A stretch of DNA of 64,000 bases from Metaphire vulgaris. Lineage: Eukaryota > Annelida > Clitellata > Crassiclitellata > Megascolecidae. Numbering within the stretch: position 1 is the first letter of the stretch; the number at the start of each line of letters is the position of its first letter. The DNA lies in NCBI GenBank assembly GCA_018105865.1, contig CM030835.1, positions 6,873,316 through 6,937,315 of the forward strand, read 5' to 3'. Of the stretch, positions 21,458 to 35,200 are shown piece after piece. A model generated the notes under the pieces. The model saw nothing but the letters and a program-made list of their open reading frames with translations. It ran no database searches and was not told the DNA's origin. The translations under genes and the position numbers were made by a program.

Positions 21458-23557
21458 CTCTTCTTATTTCTGGTACAATGTCGAAACCGAAGACGGTTAT
21501 CATTGGCAAAGTCTGGTGATTTCCTCCTCAAAGAAATGGATGCTGTTGGGACCCTATGCCCACATGTTCAAATACATCTGCAACCTGTCAAAAACAAATA
21601 GTTGGTCCCATGCGTAGAATTCGCTCTGCAATGCCCCAAATCCTGCCAAAACCTGGGTCCACTGTGACCATGTATAATTGCTTGCATTTATATAAACCAT
21701 AAATAAATAGTTTTATAATACCATATAATAAAAATAGTTATAAACTTTGTTATAAACAATACATATCCATAATAATAAATATATATACAATATATATATA
21801 TGGGTATAAACCATATAATATATATACAATATATCATCTAAAAAGCTCTGAATTATTGTTAATGTGATATATATTATACATATATACAATATTTTTTTTT
21901 TTTTTTATAACCATTTGCAGGAGTTCCGCGGAAGGCAATATGCGTTAAATATCTGGCCAATGTCAGACATATAATATATGCAGAAGATTATATATATATC
22001 TTTCATATCACCAGATTGTCGCATTAGAACAGAGGTCGTCAAATTTTTTGATCACACGGACCCTACACACACACCCACACACAGCTCACGGACCACATTA
22101 TTTAATCAAGTGACAAGAAAAAAGATTATCATCGTTGTTCATTATCACTAAATCAGAAACAAGCGAAAAAAATGTCGATTGGTGCGACATGTGGAGACAA
22201 AAAAACTAACCCTAAATATTGAGGGAGACTTTCGCTAGGAATGTATACATATCCGCTCGACAGGACGGACGTTCTTTCGGTCCGCGGATAGATTTGGGAA
22301 AATGGCATTAGAAAACCGCCGAACGCCATTTTTAACAAGAATAATATTAGCTATTATTATTGCGGCTGCTGCGGCTGTTGCTTCCGTTGAAGACGTTCAG
22401 CTGATTGCATTATACGCCTGCAACGTGAGTTGTTAATTTCTAGGTTCAGCATGATGCATTTAGAAGTATTTTTGGCCTACATTTGGCCTGTTGAAAATGG
22501 CGTTTCATTGGAAAACAATGATTAATCTAGATTTGGAATCGTGCACGTAGGCCTATGTTGCTCAACGCCGGACAGTGTCTATTCCACCTGTCACGCAATA
22601 TGAACAATCAATCAAAAATTATATATGTATACAGACGGACCATATCCAGTTATATATAATTCTCTCTCTCTCAGGAAATTCTCTTTCTCTCTCAGATTCT
22701 CTCTTACTTATTTATGATTCGACCGTCGTTTTACCGCACCTACGGTTATCGGTTACGGGGTCAGTCTGTCTCGATTTCCTCCTCTCAGTCGCGACGAGTG
22801 GATGCTGTTGAGTGGCGTCTCTGCCCACCGTTCATGACATCTGCAACGAAGGTCAAAGGTCACCAGGTTGCGAGGTGCAAAATGTCGCCTGATGACCATG
22901 CGTAATTATCTTATCGTCGTTCAAATCTATATTTATCGTCGTCGTCGGTTCATCATATTATCATCCATAAACAGATATTTATATCGTATATAAATATATA
23001 ATAATTATTATTATGCGTATTTAAAGAACCAGTACCAAAACTCCTAAGGTGGTATCGAAAAAATTTGTCCAAATCCAAAATTAGTTTTGTTAACATCAAA
23101 GCAGAGCTCTTGGAGGATATGCTAATTGAAAAAGTTGTGAAATTTTTAGTTGAACCGTATATGGTATTGGACCAAATGCTGAAATGAGAATGATGATGAT
23201 GATTTTGTCTGATGAAGACTCTGATGATGATGATGATGATAATTATGATGATGAAAATGATGATGATATATGATATATATATATGATGATGGTTTACGAT
23301 GATGATATGATGGTTTATATATATATATGATGTTTATATATATTATATATATATATATAAACCATATAATATGATATACAATATATCATCATATATACAT
23401 CATCATCATCATATATCCTAATGATTGATATAAGCGTTTATATACCGGATATATTGATACAATATATATAACCACCGGACGGTTGACCATATATAGTTGA
23501 TAGCGGATTTTGGCATATATATAGCCAATGTATAGACATATAATAATAATATGCCTA

Positions 23558-23594
<37 letters not shown>

Positions 23595-24790
23595 TAAAGT
23601 GAACTTTTTCGACCTTTAACAGCGTCGTCATTCATGACGAGCAAGCCACACACACACACACACACACACGTAATTACACAAACGGGCAAAGTGATTTGCG
23701 CTTATTTCAATAAATCGCCGCTGTTATTTTTTAGATGTCTTTTTTGTTATTTTCGAGTCGTGTTTTGCGACAAAAATGTCGATTGAGTGCGACATGTGGA
23801 GACAAAAAAACGAACAGACACGGATTTGAGTGGTCAAATTCCGGTGGTGAATCGTCCTACGGTCAACCGTCACGCCGTTGACAGGATGGACGTTCAAACG
23901 TCTAGTATTCAAACGTCCGGAAATGGCAAAAACGTCCGGTGGTCAAACGTTCGGAGAACGCCGTGGCGTTAACAAGATGTTTCTGCTGCAGTTTCGCTAA
24001 TTGAACTTTCCGTGAGGACGTTCAGCTGATTGCATTAACGACTACGAGATGGAGTTCAGTTAATTCCTGGGGGAAATTCGGAGCATGATCGAAGTCTAGA
24101 AGTATTTTGTCGGAAGTTTTTTCCTACGGAAAATGGCGTTTCGGAGGAAAATCCAATGAGCAGCTAGTTTCTTATTCAGATTGAGCTCGGTCGCTGCCGC
24201 CCGATTCTTTCTCTAGAGAACTTTGGAAGACTGTCAGGCGACTGTCATGGTCACAGCCATATGCTTTCTACGCGAGACGACGGACGATCTAAGTAATTTT
24301 TTAATGATTTGATCAAAGAAAAACAGGAAATCGGGTTTCTGCTCGCAGATTTTCAAGAGCTGATATATGATTTCAGGCCAACTACTTTTTGATGCTCTGA
24401 CTGACCGGCTACGAAAGGAAGATCAGGCCATTCCTACATTAGAATTCTAGAATAATCTGGCGTAATCAGGGCTTCAGAATATAGTTCATTTTCGAGAAAA
24501 CTTCTGACGATCAAAAACCAGTCTCCTCCTGGAAGTGCTGTTAGAATCTACTAGATCAGGGGAGGTCAAAAGGTGGACCAGGTTGAGGAGAGTGGAAAAT
24601 GTCGCCTGATGAACGGTGGATGATTATCTTATCGCTGTTGACAGGCTCATCATCGTCGTCATCATCATCAAGTCATCCATTAAGCGGCAGATATTTATCA
24701 TCGTTTGCCCTAAAATAGGGGCAACCATTTGTTGTTTAATGTATGTATTTATAGAACCATAGGGTCCAAAACTCTAATCACTGGTACCAG
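21300..24790. repeat. Three diverged tandem copies of a 1.2-1.6 kb unit
   Basis: Marker strings recur in order. GTAGGCCTATGTTGCTCAAC is at 21310 and 22548. GACATGTGGAGACAAAAAAA is at 22188 and 23790. GACGTTCAGCTGATTGCATT is at 22392 and 24013. GAAAATGGCGTTTC is at 22495 and 24130. AAAATGTCGCCTGATGA is at 22878 and 24597. The copies therefore lie at about 21300-22150, 22150-23780 and 23780-24790, heavily diverged and padded by TC, TA and ATG microsatellites. No ORF is shared by all three. Confidence 0.75.
23160..23670. repeat. ATG/ATA-rich simple-sequence tract
   Basis: GATGAT and TATATA runs alternate from 23180 to 23600, followed by (CA)n at about 23648-23671. It sits within the second tandem unit and explains that copy's greater length. 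Confidence 0.85.
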
Positions 24791-26046
24791 GCACTCGAGG
24801 GGTACTCCAAATCCGTCCGCAGTGGAGGGAAACATCGAGGCACATCTAAAGATATATATAACAGATGAGATGGTGATTTTAATAGAACTCCTCGTAAGAT
24901 AATGACTCTTGAATGAAAATTTAAATAATTATGATTCAATGCACCCTTTCTAATACCCAATGTTCAATTTCAATGAATAGAGAGTTTTATCGGCAAACTC
25001 CATGCCTTTGGAGCACTTTTTAATTGGCTGGTGGAATTAAGAGACACAGTTGTTTTTGAAAAATTTGTGATTGTTGAAATTTGGGGGAGGGAATTCCGAG
25101 TTTGCGGGGATATCCTCCTAACAGACCTGGTTAAAACACTGAATCGATGGTACTTAAATGACCACGAAACTGTCTCGCGGACCCCCGATTTTTGGCTATA
25201 TAGCTATTCCAAATTTAGGCTAAGCGCTTAATAATGAGCAGTTGCTGCGCTACTACTCTATAACGCTATATAAATTCATGAGATTTTCTACTTACTTAAT
25301 TTACTAAATTATAACTTGAATCTTGTCAATGTTCAATAAATTTCATGCTTTTATCCACAAAAAGAACAACTTAACCCTCTCAAAAAATGTCCAGTACCCA
25401 AAATGAAATTACCGATGCATATAGACCTACTTTTGCTAGACGTTCTGGACTGAGAAGATGGCTTGCAGGTTTTTCTTTCTTTCAACTTCCCTTTTTTAGA
25501 AATCCCTGGCGCCGCTGTTCTCCTCCGCCAAGCACGTAATACGAACGCTCACGCTCTGATTATAATTAAGTGAATCGTTGAGATCGTCCTTCGTCCGAAG
25601 AGGAACCGGACGAAATGACGGTTGTCTGTCGTCCGGCGGTTGACGAGACGAATGCAACACTGATTAAAATTATCGCAGTAACAGCGACGCCAGTCAGTTT
25701 CTATACGGTGTGTACCACCATCAACGCTGTTTTCCATCAAACGAACGGGGGAAAGCAGACGGCGCGTCCAGGCGAAAGAGAAAGTCGGCGTCCTGCTGCA
25801 TCGGACGCCGTCGACGCCGTCGCATCGCTGGTCGCCGAGCAGCCAGCCGGACGAACGGACGGACAACGCGGGCGGACGGACGGACGCAACAAGGTTGAAT
25901 AGCCGACGAAAGTGAAAAGCGTGACGGTTTCTTCTGTAACGGCAGAACATTACATCAAACAGAGAAGATGTAGGATTATTATTGTAAACGCTCTAACCGC
26001 CTTAATACGACCACTTTTCACAGCCTGTCTGTCTCGCATCACGAGG
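24790..26046. other. Intergenic; partial SINE near 25226 and GC-rich patch at 25560-25910
   Basis: At 25226-25310 GAGCAGTTGCTGCGCTACTA, CGCTATATAAATTCATGAGA and TTTTCTACTTACTTA resemble the SINE-like repeat at 40928-41070. At 25560-25910 the sequence becomes CpG-rich and is open on both strands for about 95-130 codons. No family or splice structure supports coding, so a CpG island is equally possible. Confidence 0.4.
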
Positions 26047-26054
26047 TTCATTAA

Positions 26055-26238
26055 CAGTGGCGTAGCCACGAGGGGGTTGGGGCTTAAACCCCCTTGGACG
26101 GCGCAAAAAATGTTTTGATGTGTTCCCATGAAATTTTTATTTTTGAGGCGATTTTGGCGATTTTGGGGTGAAAACCCCCTTGGCGGTTATCGACGATCTT
26201 TTTTTCAACCCCCTCCGGAAATCCTGGCTACGCCACTG
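26055..26238. mobile_element. hAT-like MITE, CAGTGGCGTAGCCA family, near-intact
   Basis: A perfect 14-bp inverted repeat, CAGTGGCGTAGCCA, is flanked by the perfect duplication TTCATTAA (26047-26054 and 26239-26246). Only 184 bp long, it has AAACCCCCTTGG-type blocks inside. Identical ends and duplication mark it as one of the youngest insertions here. Confidence 0.95.
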
Positions 26239-26614
26239 TTCATTAAAGTTAAACCCTGGGAAAGGTTCCGTCTTCGTCTGATTCCAAACGAAGACCTGAC
26301 AGGTAATTGCATGCGACGGCAATTTCCAGGGCTATCCTCCCCCCCCCACCCGCCTATTTTTACGTCGCGGGTCATGATCGGTCTTGTGGGAGGAAATTTG
26401 CACTAAAATCGCGCTTGGAGCGAATGCTGACGGTGACCAGACGTCAAAGACGATGAATCACTGTTAACTGCCTGTCTCTGACATTCGCGTTTATAGAACA
26501 GAGAATTTTTCAGCTGCAGCGGACACTAGAGGGCAATACTTGTGGGAGTCTCCAACGATGGCAGTCAAGCGAACGAACCTAAAACCGCACATTGCAAAAG
26601 CGACCAACACCTTG

Positions 26615-27054
26615 GGGCCGGGCATAAAGTACGTCACGCTATTTTCGACCATTTTGACTCCTGCCCTGTCACAAACTGGCACAAATCTCAAACCCCTAAC
26701 AGTAGGCCTACGTCACAAATCTCGGACCCCCTCCAATGCGTCGACCATAAATTACATCACGCAGGTTTTCTGCTTAATATTCTCGCGTTTATCACTAAAT
26801 TTTCAGCAGCAAAAGAGATATTCAACTTCCGACAATGAAAACGAATATAATTGAGACCTAAAATTTTATGTAAGTCCTATCTTGGGCAAAAGTGTTAACG
26901 AGCAATTAAAACGACTTTTACTTTACCTCCTATCAGGTATACTTAAGGTTTTATTTATGCTGAAAGCGTGACGTCATGGTGGTCCCCCCGTCCCAAACTG
27001 TCATAGTTTCTTAGACCCTCCCCTTCGAGCATGACATATTTTATGGACGGGCCC
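26615..27054. mobile_element. TIR element with GGGCCGGGCATAAAGTACGTC ends
   Basis: The left end GGGCCGGGCATAAAGTACGT and the right end ACATATTTTATGGACGGGCCC are imperfect inverted repeats, with TTG or TTGG flanks on both sides. The short duplication resembles that of the 19300-19756 element, and both have CATAA/CATTAA-ACGTCA ends, so they are probably related. The interior is non-coding. Confidence 0.6.
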
Positions 27055-28002
27055 TTGGAACTATGGTGCACTGGGCGTGCAGTCTATTGATTACACACAT
27101 AGGCGTGAAACTTCTATTAGACCTCTCGCCCGGCTCTCGGCTCGAGCCCCAACCCCTCCCCACACACATTTTTTTACCGTATGGAATAGAAAAAGTATAT
27201 GGGTTGGGCCCCCACATTTCGCCCAAATTTACACCGCTGACTCGACATGTGCTTTTACTACAGCGAGGATCTGCCGAAGCTTCGATCTCGATATCGATCT
27301 GCTATTTGCCGATCTCCGATCAGTGGTCATAGCCCAGTCTCCTGGATTAAAATCATTTTTAAAACGTTTGCAAGTTAACGTACAGTCTGTTTTTTTGTAA
27401 AGTGAATTCTATAATTTTTTTGGAAAAATGGACAAATATTGAAAGGTGATTATTTCCTGATAAATGGTTTGCGTCTGGAGAATTTTTGAGTTCGCGACGA
27501 CTTCTGGCAAAATTTGTCATTTAGGCAAATTTGTGCAGTTTAGATCATTTATTTATTATTGTTGATTTAAATAGTTTTCTTATTATAACGAATAGTCCAA
27601 AGTATTAATTTATTCGACCACAAATTAGAGTTAGGCAATCGCCGGTCGTTTCTTGGGTAAGAAAGTCTCTCTCAGAATATAGTGTCGGTAGTTATGAGAG
27701 ACAGTAGGCTATGAGACTTTATTAATAATCTACGAATTTAAATTACGAAGCTTTCACTATTAGGCCCACAAGACGTAGGTCAGTAGTACTTTGCCGTTTC
27801 ACCTGATTTTGTACATCGTCGTATGAACAAATCAATCGAACACGAGAGTCAAAGGGGACTGTCCAGCTTCCTCTTTGCGAACATCGCTTGTGTGTACGAC
27901 TTGCACAACTTTGGACTAATTTACAGTAATCGTGTCGACCCGCTAATTATTAAAACGCTCGCGTTTAGTTCTAAGTGAAGTATTTTTGTAAAGTGCATGC
28001 GA
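27055..28002. other. LSM1 upstream region
   Basis: A repeat copy related to 6440-6600 lies at 27096-27238. From 27700 to 28002 the sequence is unique-looking and should hold the LSM1 promoter and 5' UTR. No TATA box stands out close to the start codon, which fits a housekeeping gene. Confidence 0.45.
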
Positions 28003-29236
28003 ATGTCTTTTTCCGCAAACATGGAGGCTGCCACTTCGTATCCTGGAATCGCGACTCTCATCGATTTTGTAGACAGTAAGTGAATTAATTATCAACACTC
28101 GAGATGTAGGGCTATTCAAGGAGAGGACTTACTGTATGTCCAAGCGTCTCCAGGAGGCCATGGCATTTATAAAAAATCCTTACTTCAATATAGAGTATTT
28201 GGGGGGGGGCATTTTGGGCTAAGTCTCTTTCCCAATTGCGTTGTTTCGATTTTATGTTTAATAGAGTGGTTTAGACTGGCTTCTAATGCCAGTACAGTTA
28301 CCAGAGGCGTAGCGCGGGGGCAGGGGGGCATATGCCACCGGGCGCCGTAGTGAGGGGCGCCAAAATCTGGTTTTTGGATAAACAATAAATAAGAACTAAG
28401 AAGAAGGAATGCGACGATTTTTTGCTCGTCATGAGCATAGGGAGATAGGGAGAGGGAGAGTCGTAGAGAGTTGAGGGGCGCCGAATAAACGCATGTGATG
28501 ACCCTTTTTGTTGAGGGCGCCAAATGAACTTGCACATGATGACACCTTTTACGCTGACCGTCTAACCCACCTCCCCAATTTGAGGTCGACAACCCCCCAA
28601 GAAAAATTTTTTGGGGTAATGTGACAATGGTATGCATACAAAATGCATACACCTCGTTACGCCTCCCCCAATTTGAGGTCACCGACTCAACACCCCAAAT
28701 TAAAATATCAGAGAAAATATCAGAGAAAACTCGGTGGCCATTACAGAATGTTCTTTTAGCCGTTCTGGACTCCCCGCAATCGAAGACCCAAAATGCCGTT
28801 GAAACCGTCGAAGGAGTTATAACGCAAGGTGTGTCGTGAAGATGGAAGAATCGACTTTCAGTAGGTCTACAATATGCAACCGAAATGTCAGAATTAAGAC
28901 AACCTGACGCTGTCAAAAATAGTGAAAATCCAAAACAGTCTGCAGAAAAACGAATTTCGCGAAAAACTTGGAAAATTGTGTTATCTTGTACAGGGTGTAC
29001 CTAAAATCGGTCGCGTCAAAGTTGCGGAAGTTTTGCTTCAGTCTCCATGCATAGACGGACAGAAGACCGATTCGTTGCAAGATTCTAGCATTGTGATGTT
29101 TGCCCTATATCAGACTTTTATTGTTCATTCAAAGTCGATTAGCAATCTGTTCTTCGGTCATTTGTTGCATTGCTCGTTTTACGACAAAACAATAAATTAA
29201 GCCATAACCGGTTTTTCAGAAGCAAAGCAATAGACC

Positions 29237-29268
<32 letters not shown>

Positions 29269-32200
29269 CTGGGTCGGTTTCACGTTGGGGATAACTGCGG
29301 ATGCATCCCCCACAGGCCACCGGTCCACCAAAAATGCGTCTTCAATGGAAGACGATCGTCTAAACAGATTTAGATTAGCCTTGGTTCATATCCACAAAGA
29401 TATGTAGGCCTACATATCCATAGACAATGTCATCGACAAATTCGCTTCCAGCAATAGAAAACTCTATTTTGCACTTTGACTGTGTACAACCAGACTAAAA
29501 TGGTTTTATACATTGTCAATTCTGAACATTATAATATTTTATAAATCCAATCTATAGATTTCTTCTAAACAGTTGACAATTGGCGGGATCTTCCTAGAAA
29601 TTCATTTCACCCCCACCAAGAGTTCTTGTAACAGCCACTGGTTACAGTGTACTGTAATTTGCATTTTGATGTAATTTAAAATTACCAATTCGCCATTTGA
29701 CCAAAAGCGAATGTAATTTGTAATCAGTGGCGTATTTAGGTGATATGCTCCTGATCCATAGCATATCCCTTTGGTCTTTGGTCATTGGTTTTTCCCATCG
29801 GTTGCACAGCAAAATATTTAAAAATTTGTTTTAGGGGATATTTGCTTCATAACTTAATTTGTGCAATTAGTAAAAATGTAGTAAAGTGGAGGAAACTTGA
29901 AGAAAGTATGCGCCCCATAATTAGGCATAATAAATGTGTCGTTACTGCGTCGTTACAAATAATGACACTCAGCTTTAGTCTGTTAAACAATTATGGAGCA
30001 AAATTGAGGTAATCAGGTGGCATTATTAATAAACTTAAACTGTATGTTATTGCAGAACATAGAATAAAAGTTGATGTAATTTAAAATTACCAATTCGCCA
30101 TTTGACCAAAAGCGAATGTAATTTGTAATCAGTGGCGTATTTAGGGGATATGCTCCTGATCCATAGCATATCCCTTTATTTTTCGAACTTCGTAAATTTC
30201 AGCATACCCCTTTAAGCCTTCCTAAATACGTCCATGTTTGTAATCCGTGATGCAATTATTGTACACTTGGGTGAAAAGTCTGTGGAGAGGCCTACGTCTG
30301 TCTGACTGTTCAATGGTTTAACGCCTTAACTGGGGATCCCGGATATATCCATCCATTTTACATTGAGTTACAGTTAAATACACGGTTAAGGGGTTAAGTG
30401 TTGTTTGTGTGAACTATTTCAAGAACTTGTTCTCAAGAAGGGACCAATTTGTTTATTTATAGAGAAATCGTTGGTGGTTCTAAGAGATGGCAGAAATTTC
30501 ATCGGATACCTGCGAAGCTTTGATCAGTACGGTACGCATCATGTGTATTTGTGTCAGAGTCTGCAACTATTAATTATTAGCAACAGGGGCGTAGCCATAG
30601 GCGGATTTAGAGTTAAAGATTTGGGTAGACTAACATGGGGGGTCTGGGCAGTGGCGTAAACCTGGCGTCAACATTGGGGGGATAGAATAATTTTTAAAAA
30701 GTTGACCCCCCAGAAATATAAATATCCCCCCATTTTGGGGGATATTGCATATTATGGTGGGGACTTAAAATCGCCCATGAAATATGTCTTGACAAGCCAA
30801 AAAGAAGGTCATCCTGATATTTTTATATTTTTCCATCTCCAAAAACCCTGACAAGCAAAAAAAGGTCATCCAAAATGAGAGAATGTGGATTTGGCGTAAT
30901 TCTGGCATCAACATCATGGGGTAGGATAGAATTTTTTACCATATAGCCCAAAACATTGGGGGGATAATTGATACTCTGTCCCCCGCCAACTAATTATTCG
31001 GGGGGACCGTCCCCCGCCGCCCCCCCGTGTTTTACGCCCATGGGTCTGGGGCTTCGCCCCCCAGAAGCTGATGCCATTTTTATGATTAGGTATCCCATTT
31101 TTCACTTGGAGATCACCGTGAATTGATGTAATTTGATGACCATTTCAACAAGTTACCACCTATAGTTAGTAGTTCTGTAACAATGAACAAGGGTAACTAC
31201 TTATATTATTTTACAAACTAATTGCCTATAATATACGTAAAAATAATTATGCCGTCATTCAGATTGAATCATGTGATATTAAAGTCTATGGATTGAATGC
31301 GTGGCACTGTGCTTTTAATGCAAATAAGTAAGTAACAAAAGAGGCTTAGACACACCTGGTGTTGATGGAAAAAACATTTTTTGTTTTGGTGGGATTATAG
31401 TTAAGCCTACCCTAGCCTTTAATAAAATCCGTTTATGGGCGTAGCGACGGGGGTATATCGGTATAAATGCCCCCAAAACATTCAGACTACAATAAAATTT
31501 TCAATGTGTATTTTAAGATTTTCAAAGTCTTTAAATACTTTAAATACTAATTAAATACTTTCAATACTAAATAAATACTTTCAAAAATAAATAAACGCCC
31601 CAATCACATTATAACCCCCCTCCCAATCAAATTTTTGGCTACGCCTCTGATTAGCAATTCAACATCATTTTGTGGCAATATAATATCCCAATGCCTCAGT
31701 GAAACTGGAGACTATATAGATCGAACGATTTGTCGCATAACGCATTTTAGCAGTAAACAGGGCCTAGCAGTGGAGGTGCAGGAATTTCGATGTGGAGGGG
31801 TAATAACCCCAATGACAAGTTCTTGTTGTACTGCCGCAAATTGAAAAGGTTCTTGCCTAGAGTTTTGAAGGGCTGAGGAGCGCCTTTTTGATGAAATGAA
31901 GTCACCCCTTTATATTCGTGCCCTGCGCCGTCACTAAGGCTGTTGATGAGTTTCGATGTCTGATGTTCAGGTAATCTCGTCCTGCACAATGCGATCGAGA
32001 GAATTCACGTGGACGATAAGTACGGAGATATTCCGCAAGGAATCTTCGTGATTCGAGGAGAGAACGTTGCTCTTCTAGGAGAAATTGTAAGACATTTAAC
32101 GAGCGTGTGTTTGCTGTTCTTCAAAGTCTGCTATCGGCGTTATATCATTTAATCAAGTCAGAATGCGTAGGCCTACGCCAGCGAAGCACGCATCTGCAAC

Positions 32201-35200
32201 TTCGTTTGCTTTGCATTTCTACATTCTCGGTGTGATTTCTTCATAATCATTAATCACTCTAAGTTCCGACAAAATTTCTCTAAGGTGCAGTCTTCCTCTG
32301 TTGAAATAATGATTTTTTAAGACTTTTAATTATTAGTTTCTTAAAAGCAATTTATTTTCCCATTCCCATCCCATGAATGTTGTATTGTTAGACGTTAGTA
32401 GTGTTTGAGAAAAAAGGCGTCGCCTATACTGAAAATCTCTGACAAGCAAAATGGTTATCTCCCTTCCAAATCGTGCTGACAAGCAAAAAGGAGGTTATCT
32501 CGAAAATCGGTGGGCCTATTTTCATGATGGGGCCGGGGGCTACAGCCCCCTCAGCCCCCGCCTTTATATGGCCCTGATCCCATGGCAATTTATGTCTGTC
32601 TCATCCCATCCCATCGTCCCATGGGATTCCCGTTGTAATACTAATATGAAATAATAATAATCATGTGTAATACAGTTCAAATGAAATTATGAATTATGAA
32701 ATACTAGGTGTTTACCCGTCAAAAATGAGGGGTAGATTGGCTGTTTACCACCCGATTTTGCGCAAATGGGTAGCATTTTGCAAGGTTAATTATCCTTAAC
32801 TCGCCGCCTTTGCCTTCAACCGAGTTAACGCCCATTCGCATGAATTTTCTGAAACTTGATAGTCAAGGTAAGTGTACTGATTTGGCAGTGTCGAACGACA
32901 TGCAGTGCTTGATTCTCTTGTTTGCAGTGCTGCTTTTGCACGCCGAGCAACACCCCTGCTATTCATTCTCACTTGATTGTCGGAAAGCTCGTCCGCTGGA
33001 CTTTTTGTTTTGCACGGACGGTTAGAAAGAGGAATAAAAAAGCTAAACAATGGTGCAAATCTCATCTTCTTAGCTCTTATATAGCCTGAGATATAGCAAA
33101 TCAAAAAAAAAATTGGAAACTTTCTCAGAAATTTAAAACTTTCACGAAATTCACCGATAATACTTATGTTCAAACATCAGGGTCATCGGGTTAGAACGGA
33201 TAGATCTTACCCAAATGTAAACCGATTTTCAAACTTTTGGGTTTATTTTGTTCCTCTGACATCCCTTTATAACGTTGACGCTGACCAAAGTGGGGTTAAC
33301 GCTGAAAAGTTTTTAGCTAGGGGCTTTGAAATATTTTGATGGAGAGGGTGAGGTTTGGACATCTCAAATGTTTTGTTTTGCAAAACGGTTAGAAAAAACA
33401 AAAGTAAAAATCTAAACAATGCAAACCTCATTTTCCATTCTATAAAGCCTGAGACAAGCAAATTTTTAAAACTTTACAAAAATAATTTCTGAAGAACTTT
33501 TTTTCCAAAAATTAAATCCCCCATTCCCCATGCAACTAAAAATGTTTTCCCCACTTGATTTTTAAATTTAAAAATAGGTATTGAGCCTAGAATAAACACT
33601 ATCTTTAAAAAGGGACCAGGGCATTGGGGAGGATATGGAAATATTTTGGGAGGCCTCCAAAATGGGTTGTGCGGGTTTCTGTTTGCATTTCTACATTCAG
33701 GGTTTGATTTCTTCATAATCATTAATCGGTCTGGGTTGGGACAAAATTTCTCTAAGGGGGGGAGGCAGGTCTGGGGGTTGTTGAGAGGGATGGGGAGAGG
33801 GAAGGGGAACTGGGGTTTCCCAGGCTCTGTTGGGACAGATTTTTCTGCAGGTATGTGTTTGGGGCCATGCAGGGATGCGTTGGGGTCCGAGTGGGAGAAG
33901 GATTGGGATAAAAGGGGTTGGGATAGGGAAATGGAGATGACAAGCAAAATGGTTTGGGGCCAAATGTGCTGAGGGCGGGGAGGTTATGGGTTGGGGGTGG
34001 GCCGATTGGGGAGGGATGGGGAGGGGGGCTACAGCCCCTCATTTGAGCTGCCTTTATTAAGCCCTGATCCCGTTAAAATTTATGTCTGTTCATCCCATCC
34101 CATCGTTAAACAATTTCGTTGTTTGGTAAATACTCTTGCAAAATAATAATAATCGACAGACAGATACAGACAATGAAATTATATAATAAGATATGAAAGT
34201 TTAGGTTTGATGTCTACTAAATAGGATTACGTTTACAAAGAGACATGTAAAACGACAATTTATTAAAGCTACTAACTTTTATGTCTCACCACAAAATGTA
34301 GATGCAAATATTATAAGTGGCGGCTCTAGGATTTGGCAAGTGGGGGTCCGTTGGGATGGCATAATTAGATTGCCTATGCTTAGGGTAAATGTAAACCGAA
34401 TTTCAAATATCTTTTCTGCAATAAATTCAGGTGGAACACGTCATCATATTTTGACAAATCAAAATATCAAGCAAACATTTGTTCAGAATTCAGTATCGAA
34501 CAAGTACTAAGATTCTAAGAATCATGTGTCTGCTCCGAATTTATAAGACTTCAGCTTATCCATTGTCAAGCTGCTGAAAATGAATGCGTCGCCGGTAATT
34601 GCGTCCGCAGAGACGTCGTCATTGTCCTCGTTTGACAATTTGACATCTATTTTCACAAAAGACGGACCTGGATAGACTTTCTCAGATGATATTGAAACAC
34701 TATTGTCTCTGCCTGAACTGACGCTCTCTATCTCTATCTCTCTTTCCCTCTCTCTCTCTCTCTCTCCCTCTTCTCTCTCTCTCTCCCTCTCTCTCTTTCC
34801 CTCTCTGTCCCTTTCTATTTCCCTCTATCTCTCTCTGCCTTGTGTCATTTCAATTTCCAGAACACATGCCCTGGTGCCTTGCCCTGGCGCAGTTAATAGA
34901 TACACGAACACAACTGCCGATTCTAATTGCTTGACTACAGATAAACATCTAACTTCCTCGCTAGCTAATTAAAGTTTAACACCTTTCAAGTTGCCTACCG
35001 TGGCCGGTTTTAGATGGTTCGTCTGCGACACTAATATTTCTTCTCGAGCTTTCTAACCCAGCTAATTAACAGTATGGGGGGCCATTCATTGTCTCCATTG
35101 GGCATTATATTTGAACAATGAAAAACACAGGAAAAAGGATGAAAAAAAATTTTGGAAGTTGGTGGGGATGCAAAGTGAAGAAAACAAAACTTGACTTTGC

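Noticed and set aside
25549..25950. Overlapping open frames on both strands in a GC-rich patch
   Set aside because: There is no domain, signal or splice structure, and GC-rich composition makes long frames likely on both strands.
28185..28916. A 243-codon minus-strand open frame in LSM1 intron 1
   Set aside because: It crosses several transposon fragments, and the peptide has no family pattern.
33474..34042. Proline-rich minus-strand and Gly/Trp-rich plus-strand frames of about 90-157 codons
   Set aside because: They come from the G-saturated repeat copy, which itself may be a sequencing artefact.
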